Positions 52,235 through 64,000 of a DNA stretch of 64,000 nucleotides are shown piece after piece (the stretch's first letter is position 1; each line of letters starts with the position of its first letter). Made by a program: the position numbers and the translations under genes. Under the pieces are notes generated by a model, which did not search any database, was not told the DNA's origin, and worked only from the letters and a program-made list of their open reading frames with translations. Source of the DNA: Unio delphinus (lineage: Eukaryota > Mollusca > Bivalvia > Unionida > Unionidae); assembly GCA_029339505.1 (NCBI GenBank), contig JAQISU010000210.1:13407501-13471500 (forward strand), given 5' to 3'.

Positions 52235-53890
52235 GCATAGAGTTATAAATACATTGATAGATACATATATACATAGATAGAGACATAAACATTCACACCT
52301 ACACAGAGAGGGGGGGAACAGAACGCGACTGTTTATTTCCTACCTAGGGGGAAATAGTGAAATGCTGAAAATTCAATTTTATCTAGAGTTATGACCATTT
52401 AGACCTTACTTTGCACGACGCACACCCCTTTCACACCGTGATTGTCATTGGTACCTGGAGTTAGGGAACGAACTTGGTCAGGACCAGTAATGAACTTTAG
52501 ATGGAAATTAAATGGACATACTCTTAGTAACAGGTTGGGATCAATGCCTGCTCTATGGTTCAGCGGGCCGCTGCCTCAACCCATACCTGGTGTTATTATG
52601 TTCATGTTTAACCAGCATCCCATCACAACATACAAAACTATGGTGCACTTCGGAAATACAAAATATCAAAATTAATGGATAGCATACAAATATAATATAT
52701 CAGAGCAGGGCTATGCATTCAAACAACACCAGTTCCATATAAGTAAAAAATCGTAGCATAAGACATCACACTGGACGAACAACTCCCCAAGACACTTTAC
52801 TTATAATTCTCTATTAGTAATAGTTTCCAAAACAGTAATAATCCAGTGAACGATGTAAGCCAAGTTTTGAGTCTGCCCTAATATTTGGATGAATATAATT
52901 ACTCCAGCTTGCAAGAATAGGTATGCGACACACACTCTCTCTCTCTCTCTCGCTCTCTTTCTCTCTCCTTGTTACCTGTACTTTAGTTAAACGCTCTCTA
53001 GTCTGTCCTTTTATGTGAGAGACGCATTAGGCTTGAGTACTACACTATTTCATGTAAACATTATGAGTGACGTGATTTTGTGTGTACAAGTCTCTATACA
53101 AGAATCACATTTTGTATATCATTATATTAATCAATTTATTAGATCTGTTTTATGCAAGCGTTTGACTTAGTTCTATGAGACTTCTTACAAAATATTCTGA
53201 TATCGTTTAAAGTTGAAGAATCTCTTCTTCCATCATTCATATGTTCCTTAGCAGGTCAAAATACAACGAACTTCTCTATATTGCGCTAGAAAAAGACGAT
53301 AAATAAATAACAAAACATTATTAATCAATTGAGTGGCTGCACTCAAATGCCTAATATGCAAACAAAATTTTAGTAATATCCATCTACATCAAATTGAATG
53401 TTTCTGACAGGTTTTGGTAGTCAATGCAATTTTACCTCCGTCCCTCCCTCCGTCCTTCTCTGTCTCTGTCTCTCTGTGTCTCTCTCTCTATATAGTCATA
53501 TATTTGAAATGCAAAAATACATATCGTATGTAAGAGACAAATATTTTTGTACACAATGTCAAGAAACCAAATGGATGTACAACTTTAAAATGTACCTTTT
53601 TCTCTCAGTTTCTAAAATATTTTCCAAATTAATTAATAAAAGCTTTCATATTATATATAAATTTAATCATATCGTTTTGTCTATTGTTAACGAAAATGTA
53701 AAAGTAGTTTTGTTTATAAAATGTGTAAAAGGGAAGGGCTGATTTCACTCAAATGACATTTGGTGTGCCGGTCTGATGATGGGTTTTTCAAAGTTTGTTT
53801 TATCCCTCACTCTCCCATTAATATTATCTGACATAGTCACTGACAAAAGAACATAAGTGAATATGTGCTGAGACTCAAGTGTTACCAGAC
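52231..53890. other. Host spacer
   Basis: (CT)n runs at ~52933-52968 and ~53455-53490. No coding region supported; the plus frame at 52442-52675 lacks any motif. Confidence 0.45.
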
Positions 53891-55180
53891 AAGTACATAC
53901 TTCGATTAAAATTGGCCTTACACCACAAGACTTGGTGAAGCCGTATGAATGTCTATAGACAACGGAGTATAATTAGTGAAGCCGTATGAATGTCTATAGA
54001 CAACGGAGTATAATAAGTGTTTCATATTGAATAATCCCTTGCAAATTTGTAATTTTCAAAGAGATGTTGCTGTGTCATGATGATTCAAACTCTAAGAGTA
54101 AGGTTTGGTTCTCAAAGCTACATACACACTTCTTTATTTGGACATATATCAAATCATGTCCTAACCATACCGAATATAGTACCTAGCAAACATAACCTGT
54201 GGTCAATGGTCTGATTCGAACGGAAAGTTAATCTCCGACACAACTCACTATTTACTGGTCATTCGTCTGCGATACCCTTTAAAACAGCAATGAAAGCTGA
54301 GGTTTCCTCATAATCGGACAGTTAGAAACATGGGCAGTATTAAAGATATCTGACGCAGATGAAAATATTAATTCATGTTTAGCAGTTTATCTTAATACCA
54401 TTTAGGTGTTAGTAAATAGGTTACGATGCATAATGTAAAATCTCTATCGTGGATAATTGTCACACTAGTACAAAGAGTTTTAGCGTGAAAAGTTTTAACA
54501 AAAACATGGAAATAACAGATATTCGATGCAAAGCAACTGTCAGATATGAGAAAAGAAGATTCGGAGCAACAAAATATTGATACGTCTAGGGCTAGGCCAA
54601 GGACTATTTCCCAAAATGTGCATTCCTGGCGAGTATAAATATTTGTACACCAAACCATTCTTCCAGGCCTTTGGACACAATTATAATAACCAGTATGCAT
54701 TTAGTAGTAGCGTGGTTGCATTGCTCAATTTGTAGAGTAATGTATTTGCACAACCAATATCTACATGCACATTTCCCGGCTTAAACAGCTATTCAAGTAA
54801 TGCATGGATTCAAATATTGTTCTTAGCGTGTAAAATTCCTAACACCTTTTCTGCATGGAGAGATTAAACAATTATTTCAGCTAGTCAGACAATAGGTATC
54901 GTTATTTTCTGATGATGTTCTTCTTTGTTATTCAACTAGTCGAAACACTAAGGATCAATTACTATGCTATAATGACTTACCGCATATAAATTAATCTAAT
55001 CCAAAACCTGGATCCCTCACTATCCTTTAACGATGTCTCCCTAGGACAGTCGACTGGCCTAAATATTGGTTAAAACAGGATCGTCTAATGCCTTGCCCCT
55101 TAGTTATAACAAGGAAACTGTTGATACCCATCTAATTCGTCTGGTGTAAACAATTGCCTGGCGATGGAAAATGGCTGAGA
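53890..55180. repeat. Inverted paralogue of both flanks of element B (unoccupied site)
   Basis: Plus-strand text here follows the reverse complement of 47400-46508 and then, without a virus-like insert, that of 34785-34430: CGGCTTAAACAGCTATT / CGGCTTAAAGAGCTATT, then ACTATGCTATAATGACTTAC / ACTATGCTACAATGACCTAC, then AAAACCTGGATCCCTCA, then TTGATACCCA and GGTGTAAACAATT. Divergence is considerable, so the duplication is old. Confidence 0.7.
53935..54016. repeat. 41-bp tandem duplication
   Basis: Two near-identical units starting GTGAAGCCGTATGAATGTC at 53935 and 53976. Confidence 0.9.
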
Positions 55181-58100
55181 AAAGTTTGTTTCGCACAATT
55201 GCAACTATTAGTATATGTTGAAGCCTGACTTAACATTGTATTAACCTTTACAGTTATAATTTCATCTTTCATGCCTTGCAAATACGTGTCATATTATAAT
55301 TTATTTTGGTGAGAAAATATATTTCTATTTGTTGTTTATTAGAAACGGTGGTGCTTGAAAAGTAATCAAAACGTAGATGCTACATATTAAATATATTTTG
55401 GTCTTTTGTATATTACAATTTACCCGAACAAACCGGGCTTATAGTGTTACCCTAAAAATCTATATAAGAATAAAGAAAAGTGAAATCCTCTCTTAAATTA
55501 CAGTTATACTCAAGATTGCCGCATACTATTTTACTTTCCATTGATATGTTAGTCCTTCCTCGTCCAAGGATAGATTCCCTTGATGCGTGAGTTGTATCCT
55601 ATGTTAAAGTCTAGGTACAACCCAAAATTTATATTTTAACCTACTAATTTAGAATTAGTACAATATTTGGGAAGTTTGTGTATCTAAGCTACCTTGATAT
55701 AAAATTCTTAGTGAAAGGATCCAGTGCAATATTAAGGATAATATAATATGTTTTCATCTTCATCAATGTTTAACGGAAGTAATCATTTTACAATTGTCCT
55801 CTATTTACACATTCTCTTCCTTTTGCATGTTTGCAAAGCGCTTAGTCTCTTGTACGGCAATAAGCTTGAATGATAAATTAAATTATTCACTTGTATCGGA
55901 TGTTTCACCAAATTCATGGGTCAATAGGTTAATCCAGGCAAATCCGAACATGCGGTAGATGAAGGTCCTGAAGGTAAACAACAATCCATGAGGGCCTTGT
56001 TTCAGATGTCAAGATAAAAGTTCATAACGAATGCAGCTTCAAAACAAAAACGTTAAATTTGTTTTTCTTTTCTAACGCATTCTTCCTTTCTTTGTTATCA
56101 TATATTTATAATTGTGATTGCTTCGGCTCAAAATAATTCCATAACTGTTTCTTCCGGTTGGATTCATTCTTATTTCTCATTGTAATATACTCACGAGGTT
56201 TTGCCTATTAAGCTGTATCACCATTTTACTTGACAGTAACGTAGCATAACTTCCGTGTTTAATAAACAAATTGATATTTCAGTGTAAGAAGTATTTGAAA
56301 AAATTAGAGAATTACCGAAAATAATAATAGCCGGTTTAAAATGATCAATCTTCTATACTTTTTGGTGTATTACAAAATTTCATCAATGCCTCCTTAAGGC
56401 AACTTTAGAGCCATAAACATTGCATTAATCCTACACTATCAGAAGCAAGGCGTTTTATGTCAAGTTTGTTGCCTTATCAACACCTGTGTAAGCAAATTAA
56501 TAGTTTTTCTGGTCAACATGATTCGAACGTGCTATCTTGCCATAGCTGTAGTAAAGGGAGAGGCAGTATATTATTTTCAAAAGCATCATGTTTTGTATCT
56601 TAAATTTGAAATTGCCACCAACAATTGAATACCCTGAAAGGTCTCAATTAATTGCCCTCCCAACTAAGTATGATGTTCAAGTAACATAACATAGAGGAAT
56701 TTAAATTAAACAGTATTTTACTGACTGAACAACAATCGTTCCCAAAAACTTCATTACATTAGACTTGAGAAACGCTTGTGTCAGATACTATTTTAAAGGG
56801 GATTAGTTTGGTCGAATCACGAAAAAAGTACATATATATCTCGTCGACATAATCGGTTCAAAAATAAGTAACATTCCAAATGTTAAGGAAGATTGATTCT
56901 TTGTTTGAACGGTTCTGACAATATAAAAAAATTTGCAATTACATCGCTTTATTTCTTTCATTTTCAGATACATTTAGGTTTTGTTTTAATATATGTTTTC
57001 TAGCTATTTCTTCTTACAGTAATTGCATTAGCATTTTAAGCACATGTTTCTTAGCATCATGTAATTCTCTTTTTTAAATTTAATTTCCATAACTTGTATG
57101 GGAGATTCAGAGTCTTATTTATTTATCATAAGCAACACATTTTTATCTATAACGTTCTTTATGCGAAATATGTAATCATTGTATATTTGCTTTGATTCTG
57201 ATAGATCACATTAACTGACACATTGGATTTAATCATCCATTTTCAAGGCCCGTGACCTCCTCAATACTAACTCGGAATAGCAAGCACGAGTCATAATGCT
57301 CGCCCTTTTTTTAAGATACATTTTCCCATTAGCGTAAGCCAGACCAACTAATTTCCGGTCACCGTCAAATGATCTAAAATGTGTAAGACTAAAACATAAC
57401 TCATTCCGTTATTAAACAGAATTGTACAAGTTAAGATTAATATATACCTCGCATAATAACATGAAAATGTTAATGTATAGTAACGCTGAAACTAGAAATA
57501 CGAATCCAATCAATGTTTACTAAAATGTACTAGGGATTATCTCAACTGCTCAATTAACAACAAATCTCTCCACAACTCCGTCCGTCGTAAATTATATAAC
57601 GTAAATGCATACGTAACCATTTCTAAGATGAAAATATATATTTAGTTTATATATTAACGGTTGCCAAACTAACTACATTTTCCACATGTTTTCAAACAAC
57701 AAAAATTAGTATGTGCTGTTGCATATATCACCATTCACTTTCATCTGATATTTCAATGTATTGATTTTTATTTTTTCCTTTTCTCTTTTGACCTTTTTTT
57801 CCATCTATCTTCTTAATCGGATGATTGCTCAGAATGCTAATATAACCCATGTCCCAACAATACTGTACATATGTTATACAAATTATAGCCTCAACAGTAC
57901 TGCATATTTCCATATTGTATCAAACCTATACGAAACTGAATTATTTGCAATATAATGCTAACTTTATTATATCGACTTATTTATATTTATTTTATTCATT
58001 TATAATAATGTTTCAATCATTTGGTACCGGTGATTCTCCATATTACAGATATTTCAACATATTGTGAAACAGCTTATGTCCTCAAACATTTGATGCAAAA

Positions 58101-59700
58101 TTTAACATGTCAATGTAACATATCTCAAATCAACCATTTGACCCCTCAAATCGGATGATAATTCAAGTGAATGGAAAAGGAGAACTGCGTTCAAGGCTTG
58201 GTTTCTTTTTTTTTTCTCACCAGGATACAGGCACTCAATAAATATATTTGACAGCAGTACATCTCCAAACGAAAAATAGCAACCGCAAAGGATTCTAATT
58301 CTTGCATTCTACAAAAGATAAAATAGTTACTGGAGAAAATAAGAAATGTGAAATACTGCATATCTTTTATAGCGCATGCAGACATTCCAGGTTACACCTT
58401 TTGGTGTTCAAGATTATACCATATATATATATATATACAGGAATATATGTATGCTACATAGCAAATTAAAAATAAATGATTAGTCTTTCTTGCATTCATA
58501 TTGTCGTTTCAGAAGGAAAGGCGATTTCTTGGGAACATTTTATCAATTTATCTTGTCTAGCGGGGTTCTACGCTTATCAATATCTACACAAACCGTACTT
58601 GCTAGGCAACGATCTTACTATTTGAGCGATTTCAGCGGGCTGCAAGATTATAATTATTTATTCGATATCGAGATTACGACATTCGAGAAACAGCTAGATT
58701 GTACGGAAGCATGTAGATAAAGCAGTATTGAAATAATAATTACCATTATACAAGTACAATTATATATGACGTGACAGCTTTCTTACTTTATTTGCCATAG
58801 AGCATGTTGTTATTTTGTTGTATGTTAAACACATACATGTTTGTGATCGAATGTCAGTTGTTGATTTATTGAAACTATTTACTGGAATAAATGAACGTAA
58901 TGTTTTGGATGAAGTATGTAATAGGATTGATTGTGTTAAATGACAGGCTTGAGCCGAAATTTGGTTTATTTGTATTTATGTCGCTTTATAGGAAATCATT
59001 AATGTACACGGGGTGTTGCATATGGCAGATAATTGTATTGAGGCAGGACACAATGGACAAATTTCAAATGTAATAAATATAGCTGAATTCAATTCTTTCT
59101 TCATTTTAGTCATCCTTTGTTGAATAATCTCAGACACAATGGATCCAGTGCCTCCTCGAACCTAGTGAGACACAATTGTCAATAAAGTGTATTGTGTTCC
59201 TAGTGATGCAATGACGCGGTTGTCGTTAGCTTGAAATCAAAGATTACATTTAAAAGTCCGCTCTGCTCTTGAAAACAAACTCTTTAATCTGAAAATTTAT
59301 ATATGCATTATATGTAACGTCGCTCTCGTGATCTTCAGCATATGGAGATGGTCTAGAGCTAATTTTTGAACATACATGATTTTTGTTGCCTGAATATATC
59401 CTTTAAATATTGGTTTCACGTTTTCCCTCGATTCATCAATGATATTCGTAATTTTTAACTACATGAATACTGGCACTGCAGAAAAATTTCACAATCCTTG
59501 TTTTCATCTGTTTATAGTTTTGTACCCAAACATTCACAGAAGGACACATAGAAGCGGCATTCAAGTGGATCATTTCTAGTGATTAAAACAAATATTTTGC
59601 GACAGTATGCACGGATGATTAACGTTATTTTTTTAGACACTCCTTACAAGTGTTGCCTATAAGGAAACTTGACAATTTGTTGATAATAAGCAAACTTAAA
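55181..59700. other. AT-rich host spacer
   Basis: No gene supported. 57240-57420 resembles 62880-63045 (CAGACCAACTAATTTCCGGTC against CCAGTCCAAACAATTCCAGT), one more diverged direct duplication. The frame at 58490-58720 has no recognisable motif. Confidence 0.45.
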
Positions 59701-61020
59701 ACTATTAAACATGAATAACACCGGACAAACATTGAAAAGGCCTTGGCCATGCATGAATTACAATTAATTTATAGAGGTGGGATTAAAGTTCGATATAATA
59801 CTGTCCCGTCTAGCAACTAGGAAATATTTCGTTTTATACTCATCCCAAAATCTTTAATCTAAACACATCCCTAGGGGTACATCGATTATCTGAAGTCTTT
59901 CAATAATCTCGTATTCATCTCTGAAATATATATAATCAGCATTTCAATTAATTCATCCTGAACTTCGTTTAAAAGCTTACACGCCCACACACCCTATTCA
60001 GTTGCATCCAGCTCAGTCATCGTATTGAGTGCCGCATGCGTGATAGGAAACCACATGTGTGATCTCTCTCACGTATGCAAACATTACCTTTCCTAATCCT
60101 TCTGTGTTAACAGTTTAGATCGTTTTCCAGCTTGTATGCATTTATTTTTCTGTTAGAAATCTTACACACTTACAATTGTCTCGACTTTTGATTATCTTAC
60201 TTGAAAAGGACACATAATTGTACGGAGGCATAGTATGTCGCTTCCAGTTACATTTGTCGAATTGAACTGGTACAAAAAATGTTACCTATTTATGTTTATA
60301 TCGCATTTTCAAAATACTGTAACGTCATGAGTAACACTCTAGCCTCTGTAAACTCCAAGGACAAGCAGGTACGATCTTGAACGTGCAATTAACATTTTGA
60401 AATGAATGTTTGAATCAGTGTGACAAGATGTTTTGTTGTGCTCTTTAATTGGAATGCCATATTACAAGTTGTATATGTGCTGTTCATAAATTTTGGCTTT
60501 ACATATAATGATTCGAATTCCAAAATAAATTGTATATTTATGCTACGTTTTAAATTGGATTAGAGTTATTGTCATCGACAAGGCAAAACATTCTATCTGT
60601 AGATAAATCTAGCTTCATGTTATATTTCACATTATGACATAATACTATCATAAAGATCAATTCTCACATCAATGGCTTGCTAGTGTAACATACATGCCAC
60701 AGGTATTGGTCCATTAAATAAAATTAATTATAAAGTTGGACTTAATTTTCTAAGTAATATTGCCCTGTCTTTCAACAAGGTAAATTTGAGGTTTATTCCC
60801 ATAGCCACCTCATTGACCGAAACGCAAGTCTAGGGCTGCATCCACTATATGAAACGAATGTAACATGGTAATATCACTTAGTCATTATCAGCATTTCTAA
60901 CTATTCAGCCTGATATTAGCTTAACTACTAATAGGCCCACCTACCCTATTCAGCTGCATCCTTATCAATCATAGCTATTGAGTGCTACATTCATGATGGA
61001 AAATATTATGTGATCTCTCC
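59700..61020. repeat. Direct duplication, ~59.74-60.09 and ~60.72-61.02 kb
   Basis: Both copies contain CACCCTATTCAGTTGCATCC / CTACCCTATTCAGCTGCATCC and TTGAGTGC(C/T)(G/A)CAT(G/T)CGTGAT-like text about 1 kb apart, with substitutions and indels. Confidence 0.6.
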
Positions 61021-61031
61021 ATCCTCCTCTC

Positions 61032-61034
<3 letters not shown>

Positions 61035-61066
<32 letters not shown>

Positions 61067-61130
61067 CTGTATCTCTCTGTCTCTCTCTACAACTCTCGCT
61101 CTCTTTTTCTCTCTTTCTCTTTATCTCTTC
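61035..61130. repeat. (CT)n-rich microsatellite
   Basis: Pure CT at 61035-61063, then imperfect CT to ~61130. The minus frame across it is an artefact except for the duplicated 61130-61225 part. Confidence 0.85.
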
Positions 61131-62300
61131 GTAGAGACACATATAATCTACATAGCCGTTTGAAGTAAATACGGTAGGCAAGGGCGGCTGCCTCCATATG
61201 AACCCTTTCTTTACTGTACAAATAAATAATAAAACCCATTTCAAATGATCATACTATCGTTATCGTCCTTCCTGACTTTTCCTGATGAATAAAGACCATT
61301 TTCTACTTTATAACATTCAGACATTTATTATGTAATAGAACGTGCTAAATAGACAGTAAAATATCAGTTCCTCCGCAATTTGAGTTCCTATTTCAGCGAA
61401 TGTTTTTGTCTCGTCATGTGTCTATAAAAACATAGCTTTCTGATAATACGATCTCAAATTTTATTAGATGATTATGTTACGGCTAGGTATGAATCAAGTC
61501 ATTACATCGGGCTAACTGTATCAAATATGTTTAGGATAGATTAGTGACGAAAGTAATATTCAACTAATGTGATTCTCTAAACCTGTCTTTATGTATGTAC
61601 GTACGTCTGCATATGTGGTGGAATCACAACTATAGACGTAGCTAACACAGGGATTTATATGCTGTCTGTACGTGTATACGTATCACTGTACAAGTGGTAG
61701 ATCCATGACGGGTGCGAGCGACCGATACAAATTTGGGCCGATTTGAGGGACGTGGTAAAACTTTGCCGTTTATCGTTGTTTGAATCGTACGACTGCACAT
61801 GGTCCAAGAAGCATATATTTGTTCTAATTGTTGTTTCAATTTGTATATTTGAAATTACATGAGATTATTTTGAATCTTAGTTGACATCACGATTTGTGAA
61901 TCTTACTGACAGTGCAGAACATTTGAAACGTATTTGAAAACTTGAGATTATAAGAATCTCAATCCTAGCCTATACTTGAAAATTTTGTGGATATCTTACG
62001 GTGTGAACTATTATCTGACACTGAGGTTTATTGAATCTGTATAGCAGATAGATATATTAGTTTTGGTTTATTTTTATTATTTTAGAGACATAGGATCAAT
62101 AGTATGTTGAGAGCGTGTGAGAATCATTGTATTTATACCTCATACATTAGTCTTTACTAATTAAGTTAATACATTTTTCATCTTTCAAACATTGTTTTTG
62201 AGTTATTCCTTTAATCCAAAGCCACTCGGTTTCAATTCTGAGACAGTAAGTATGTATGTAACTATTTACCTAACTACCACATAAGTAAATAAGTAAGAAT
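61131..62300. other. AT-rich host spacer
   Basis: 61131-61225 is the inverted copy of 48290-48385. No gene supported elsewhere. Confidence 0.45.
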
Positions 62301-62463
62301 GTATGTATGTATGTATGTATGTATGTATGTATGTATGTATGTATGTATGTATGTATGTATGTATGTATGTATGTATGTATGTATGTATGTATGTATGTAT
62401 GTATGTCTGTCTGTCTGTCTGTCTGTATGTATGTATGTATGTATGTATGTATGTATGTATGTA

Positions 62464-62520
<57 letters not shown>
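62301..62520. repeat. Compound microsatellite (GTAT)n-(CTGT)n-(GTAT)n-(GT)n
   Basis: GTAT to 62405, CTGT 62406-62425, ATGT to ~62468, GT to 62520. Long open frames in it are repeat artefacts. Confidence 0.95.
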
Positions 62521-62521
<1 letters not shown>

Positions 62522-62717
62522 CGTTTTTTTAAAAAATAAAATAAAATAAACTACCCACAGTAGCAAATTTTAAAAAAAATGTATTTCTAACAAGTTCAAG
62601 TTAAATTACGAAGATACTTTGTATGTTTTCAAAATAATGAATTGTTACCCAATACAATTAGTTCACGGATAAAGTTATTTTCTCTGATACAATCACAAGT
62701 TGAATTAACAAGATAGG

Positions 62718-62866
<149 letters not shown>

Positions 62867-63069
62867 ATGACGAGAGAACCGTGACGTCTTCAAAAATATC
62901 TCGTAATAGCTAACACATGACATAATGAGATCCTTATTTTATGCAAAATTGTCCGGTTAGCATTCCCCAGTCCAAACAATTCCAGTCACCTTCAAATAGT
63001 CTCAAATATATAAGACAAAACGTAAATCATACCATTATTATATATATAAGTAGTATATGGGGCCCATTG

Positions 63070-63290
63070 AGCGTCAAAGGAAAATCCAGTCAAAAAGGGC
63101 TTGGGCAACTCTAGCGTCAAGGGGAATTTAACATTGTGGGTCTATCTAGCGTCAAGGGGAATTTTAACATGGGAACTATTTGGGCCTATCTAGCGTCAAG
63201 AGGAATTGAACATGGTGGGCCTATCTAGCGTCAAGAGGAATGGAACATGGTGGGACTATCTAGCGTCAAGGGGAATGGAACATGGGAAAT
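63070..63290. repeat. Minisatellite with TCTAGCGTCAAG core
   Basis: Five to six units of ~37-50 bp, each with TCTAGCGTCAAGRGGAAT and AACATGG. Lies just downstream of gene 4's stem-loop. Confidence 0.85.
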
Positions 63291-63346
63291 AGGATTGGTA
63301 AAAATGGCGGTAATGAAAGCTAATATCTTTTCGAGATTTAATGAGT

Positions 63347-63362
63347 GGCCCTGAAAAGGACC
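63347..63362 (-). terminator. Histone-type mRNA 3' stem-loop, gene 4
   Basis: On the minus strand: CCAAA, then GGTCCT-TTTC-AGGGCC (one wobble pair), then ACTCA. A purine-rich GAAAAGATA follows at ~63332-63324 like a U7 target. Confidence 0.78.
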
Positions 63363-63376
63363 TTTGGATACTTCTT

Positions 63377-63948
63377 TTATTTTCTGCCTTTGTTCCACCA
63401 CCTTTTGATTTTACCAATGATTCCCGTTTTATTCTTTTCGTCGGAAATCCAGTCAGGATGTCCCATTGCTCTAAACTTCACTTGTATCTTTATCCAATTA
63501 TTATTTAATCTTTCAAAGTCCTCTTTCTTTTTTGGTTTTCATTATCCTTTCTCTCCTTACTCCAGTTATCTTTTATCTTCTTCACTTCTTCTAATAACTC
63601 CTTTCTCATCAGTTCGTCAGCTTTCTTGAGTGGGTCCAAACCATTTTGGACATAGGGGTACTCTGTCAAGATATTATCCAAAAAACACTTGACGTTGTCG
63701 ACAATATCTATCACTTGCTTCAATGTCCCCACTCTAACATAGGGTGGGTTAATGCATCCTCGTAACCTTTTGGCTTCTTCTTCTAGCATTTCTTCTAAGA
63801 GCTCCCTGGCTATATTCAGTCTTTTTGCAATGTCCAGGCTGTTCGAAAATGTCCATTTATGATGTAGTTTTTCCATTTCATATTCCCCGTCTAATATCCA
63901 GAAATAGCTATGCCTTAAATTGTTGAATAAATTTGATGCTTTCGCCAT
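63377..63948 (-). CDS. Unknown helical protein with histone-type 3' end (gene 4)
   Basis: ATG at 63948 (MAKASNLFNNLRHSYFWILD) opens 147 codons to 63505. One frame back, from an A-run near 63536, an open frame continues (ERLNNNWIKIQVKFRAMGHP) to TAA at 63377, 15 bases before the stem-loop. So one base is probably lost or gained, or a shift is used. Helical and charged (REDLLEEM-like LEEMLEEEAKRL, then KQVIDIVDNVKCFLDNIL). No histone fold motif that I can see; family not recognised. Leader and TATA match gene 3. Confidence 0.55.
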
Positions 63949-64000
63949 CTTCTATGGTTATTCCGTGGAATGGTTCTAATGTCAGTCCCTTGAGTATATA
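63949..64000 (-). promoter_or_regulatory. Promoter P4 and leader of gene 4
   Basis: Minus strand: TATATACTCAAGG, then GACTGACATTAGAACCATTC and CACGGAATAACCATAGAAG before the ATG. Almost the same as the P3/gene 3 leader (TATATACTCAAGTGTCAGCC; AGAACCATTCCACGGAATAA). The upstream box would lie outside the window. Confidence 0.65.

Noticed and set aside
60975..61244. 89-codon minus-strand frame with RERERERE tail
   Set aside because: The tail is (CT)n read backward; only the duplicated 61130-61225 segment is of interest.
62301..62520. Regularly spaced repeats that might be taken for a CRISPR array
   Set aside because: Uninterrupted 4-bp units with no spacers, in animal DNA.
62270..62566. Long frames on both strands rich in Tyr/Val/Cys or Thr/His
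   Set aside because: Pure translation of (GTAT)n and (GT)n microsatellite in several frames.

Overview
The window is animal chromosomal DNA, probably from an invertebrate, loaded with DNA-virus-like transposons. Animal origin rests on two spliced exons of a BMP/TGF-beta-type ligand gene (30962-31762, minus strand), an RTE-type LINE fragment, long (AT)n, (CTAT)n and (GTAT)n microsatellites and AT-rich spacers. A mollusc or other lophotrochozoan would fit, but the species cannot be fixed from what I can read. LAYOUT. (1) 1-10.6 kb: a heavily decayed Maverick/Polinton, all on the plus strand apart from a Gag-like zinc-knuckle fragment. It holds protein-primed PolB, a BIR (IAP) domain protein, the packaging ATPase, basic core/minor-capsid proteins and an adenain-like protease. 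(2) 10610-25678: element A, a nearly complete 15-kb Polinton-like element with ~310-bp inverted ends and a likely 6-bp target duplication. (3) 25.7-30.8 kb: three small genes with one promoter type, two of them followed by histone-type 3' stem-loops. Two copies of an ORF-bearing retroposon with (AGTC)n tails interrupt their 5' leaders. (4) 30.9-34.8 kb: host DNA with the BMP exons. (5) 34791-46502: element B, a shorter and more decayed relative of A with an exact 5-bp target duplication. (6) 46.5-63 kb: host DNA made of diverged duplicated segments, microsatellites and an RTE fragment. One segment (53.9-55.2 kb) is an inverted paralogue of the two flanks of B, so it shows the site without the insertion. 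(7) 63.0-64 kb: a minisatellite and a fourth gene of the promoter/stem-loop family on the minus strand. HOW ELEMENT A WORKS. Left arm: packaging ATPase (minus); a zinc-ribbon ORF joined, apparently by a -1 frameshift signal, to a parvovirus-type phospholipase A2 domain; an rve integrase; and a 64-aa membrane protein. These meet, tail to tail, a 1229-aa protein that fuses a B-family-like polymerase to an SF1 helicase. Right arm, all plus: Cys-rich protein, HNH nuclease, an unknown ORF, then a promoter array of TATA-bearing inverted repeats. The array is followed by a structural operon: scaffold-like protein, minor virion protein, major capsid protein, membrane-active minor protein, adenain-like protease, fibre-like protein, membrane protein and penton-like protein. 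Integrase plus terminal repeats explain integration. ATPase, capsid proteins and protease explain virion assembly. The polymerase-helicase replaces the canonical Maverick PolB. Element B has the same plan but has lost the polymerase half and carries a 298-bp duplication in integrase. The most notable signals are the gene set of A/B, the covarying promoter hairpins, the conserved A AAA AAC slip site before the PLA2 domain, small palindromes that swap cores and enter coding DNA, and histone-type 3' ends on a non-histone gene family.
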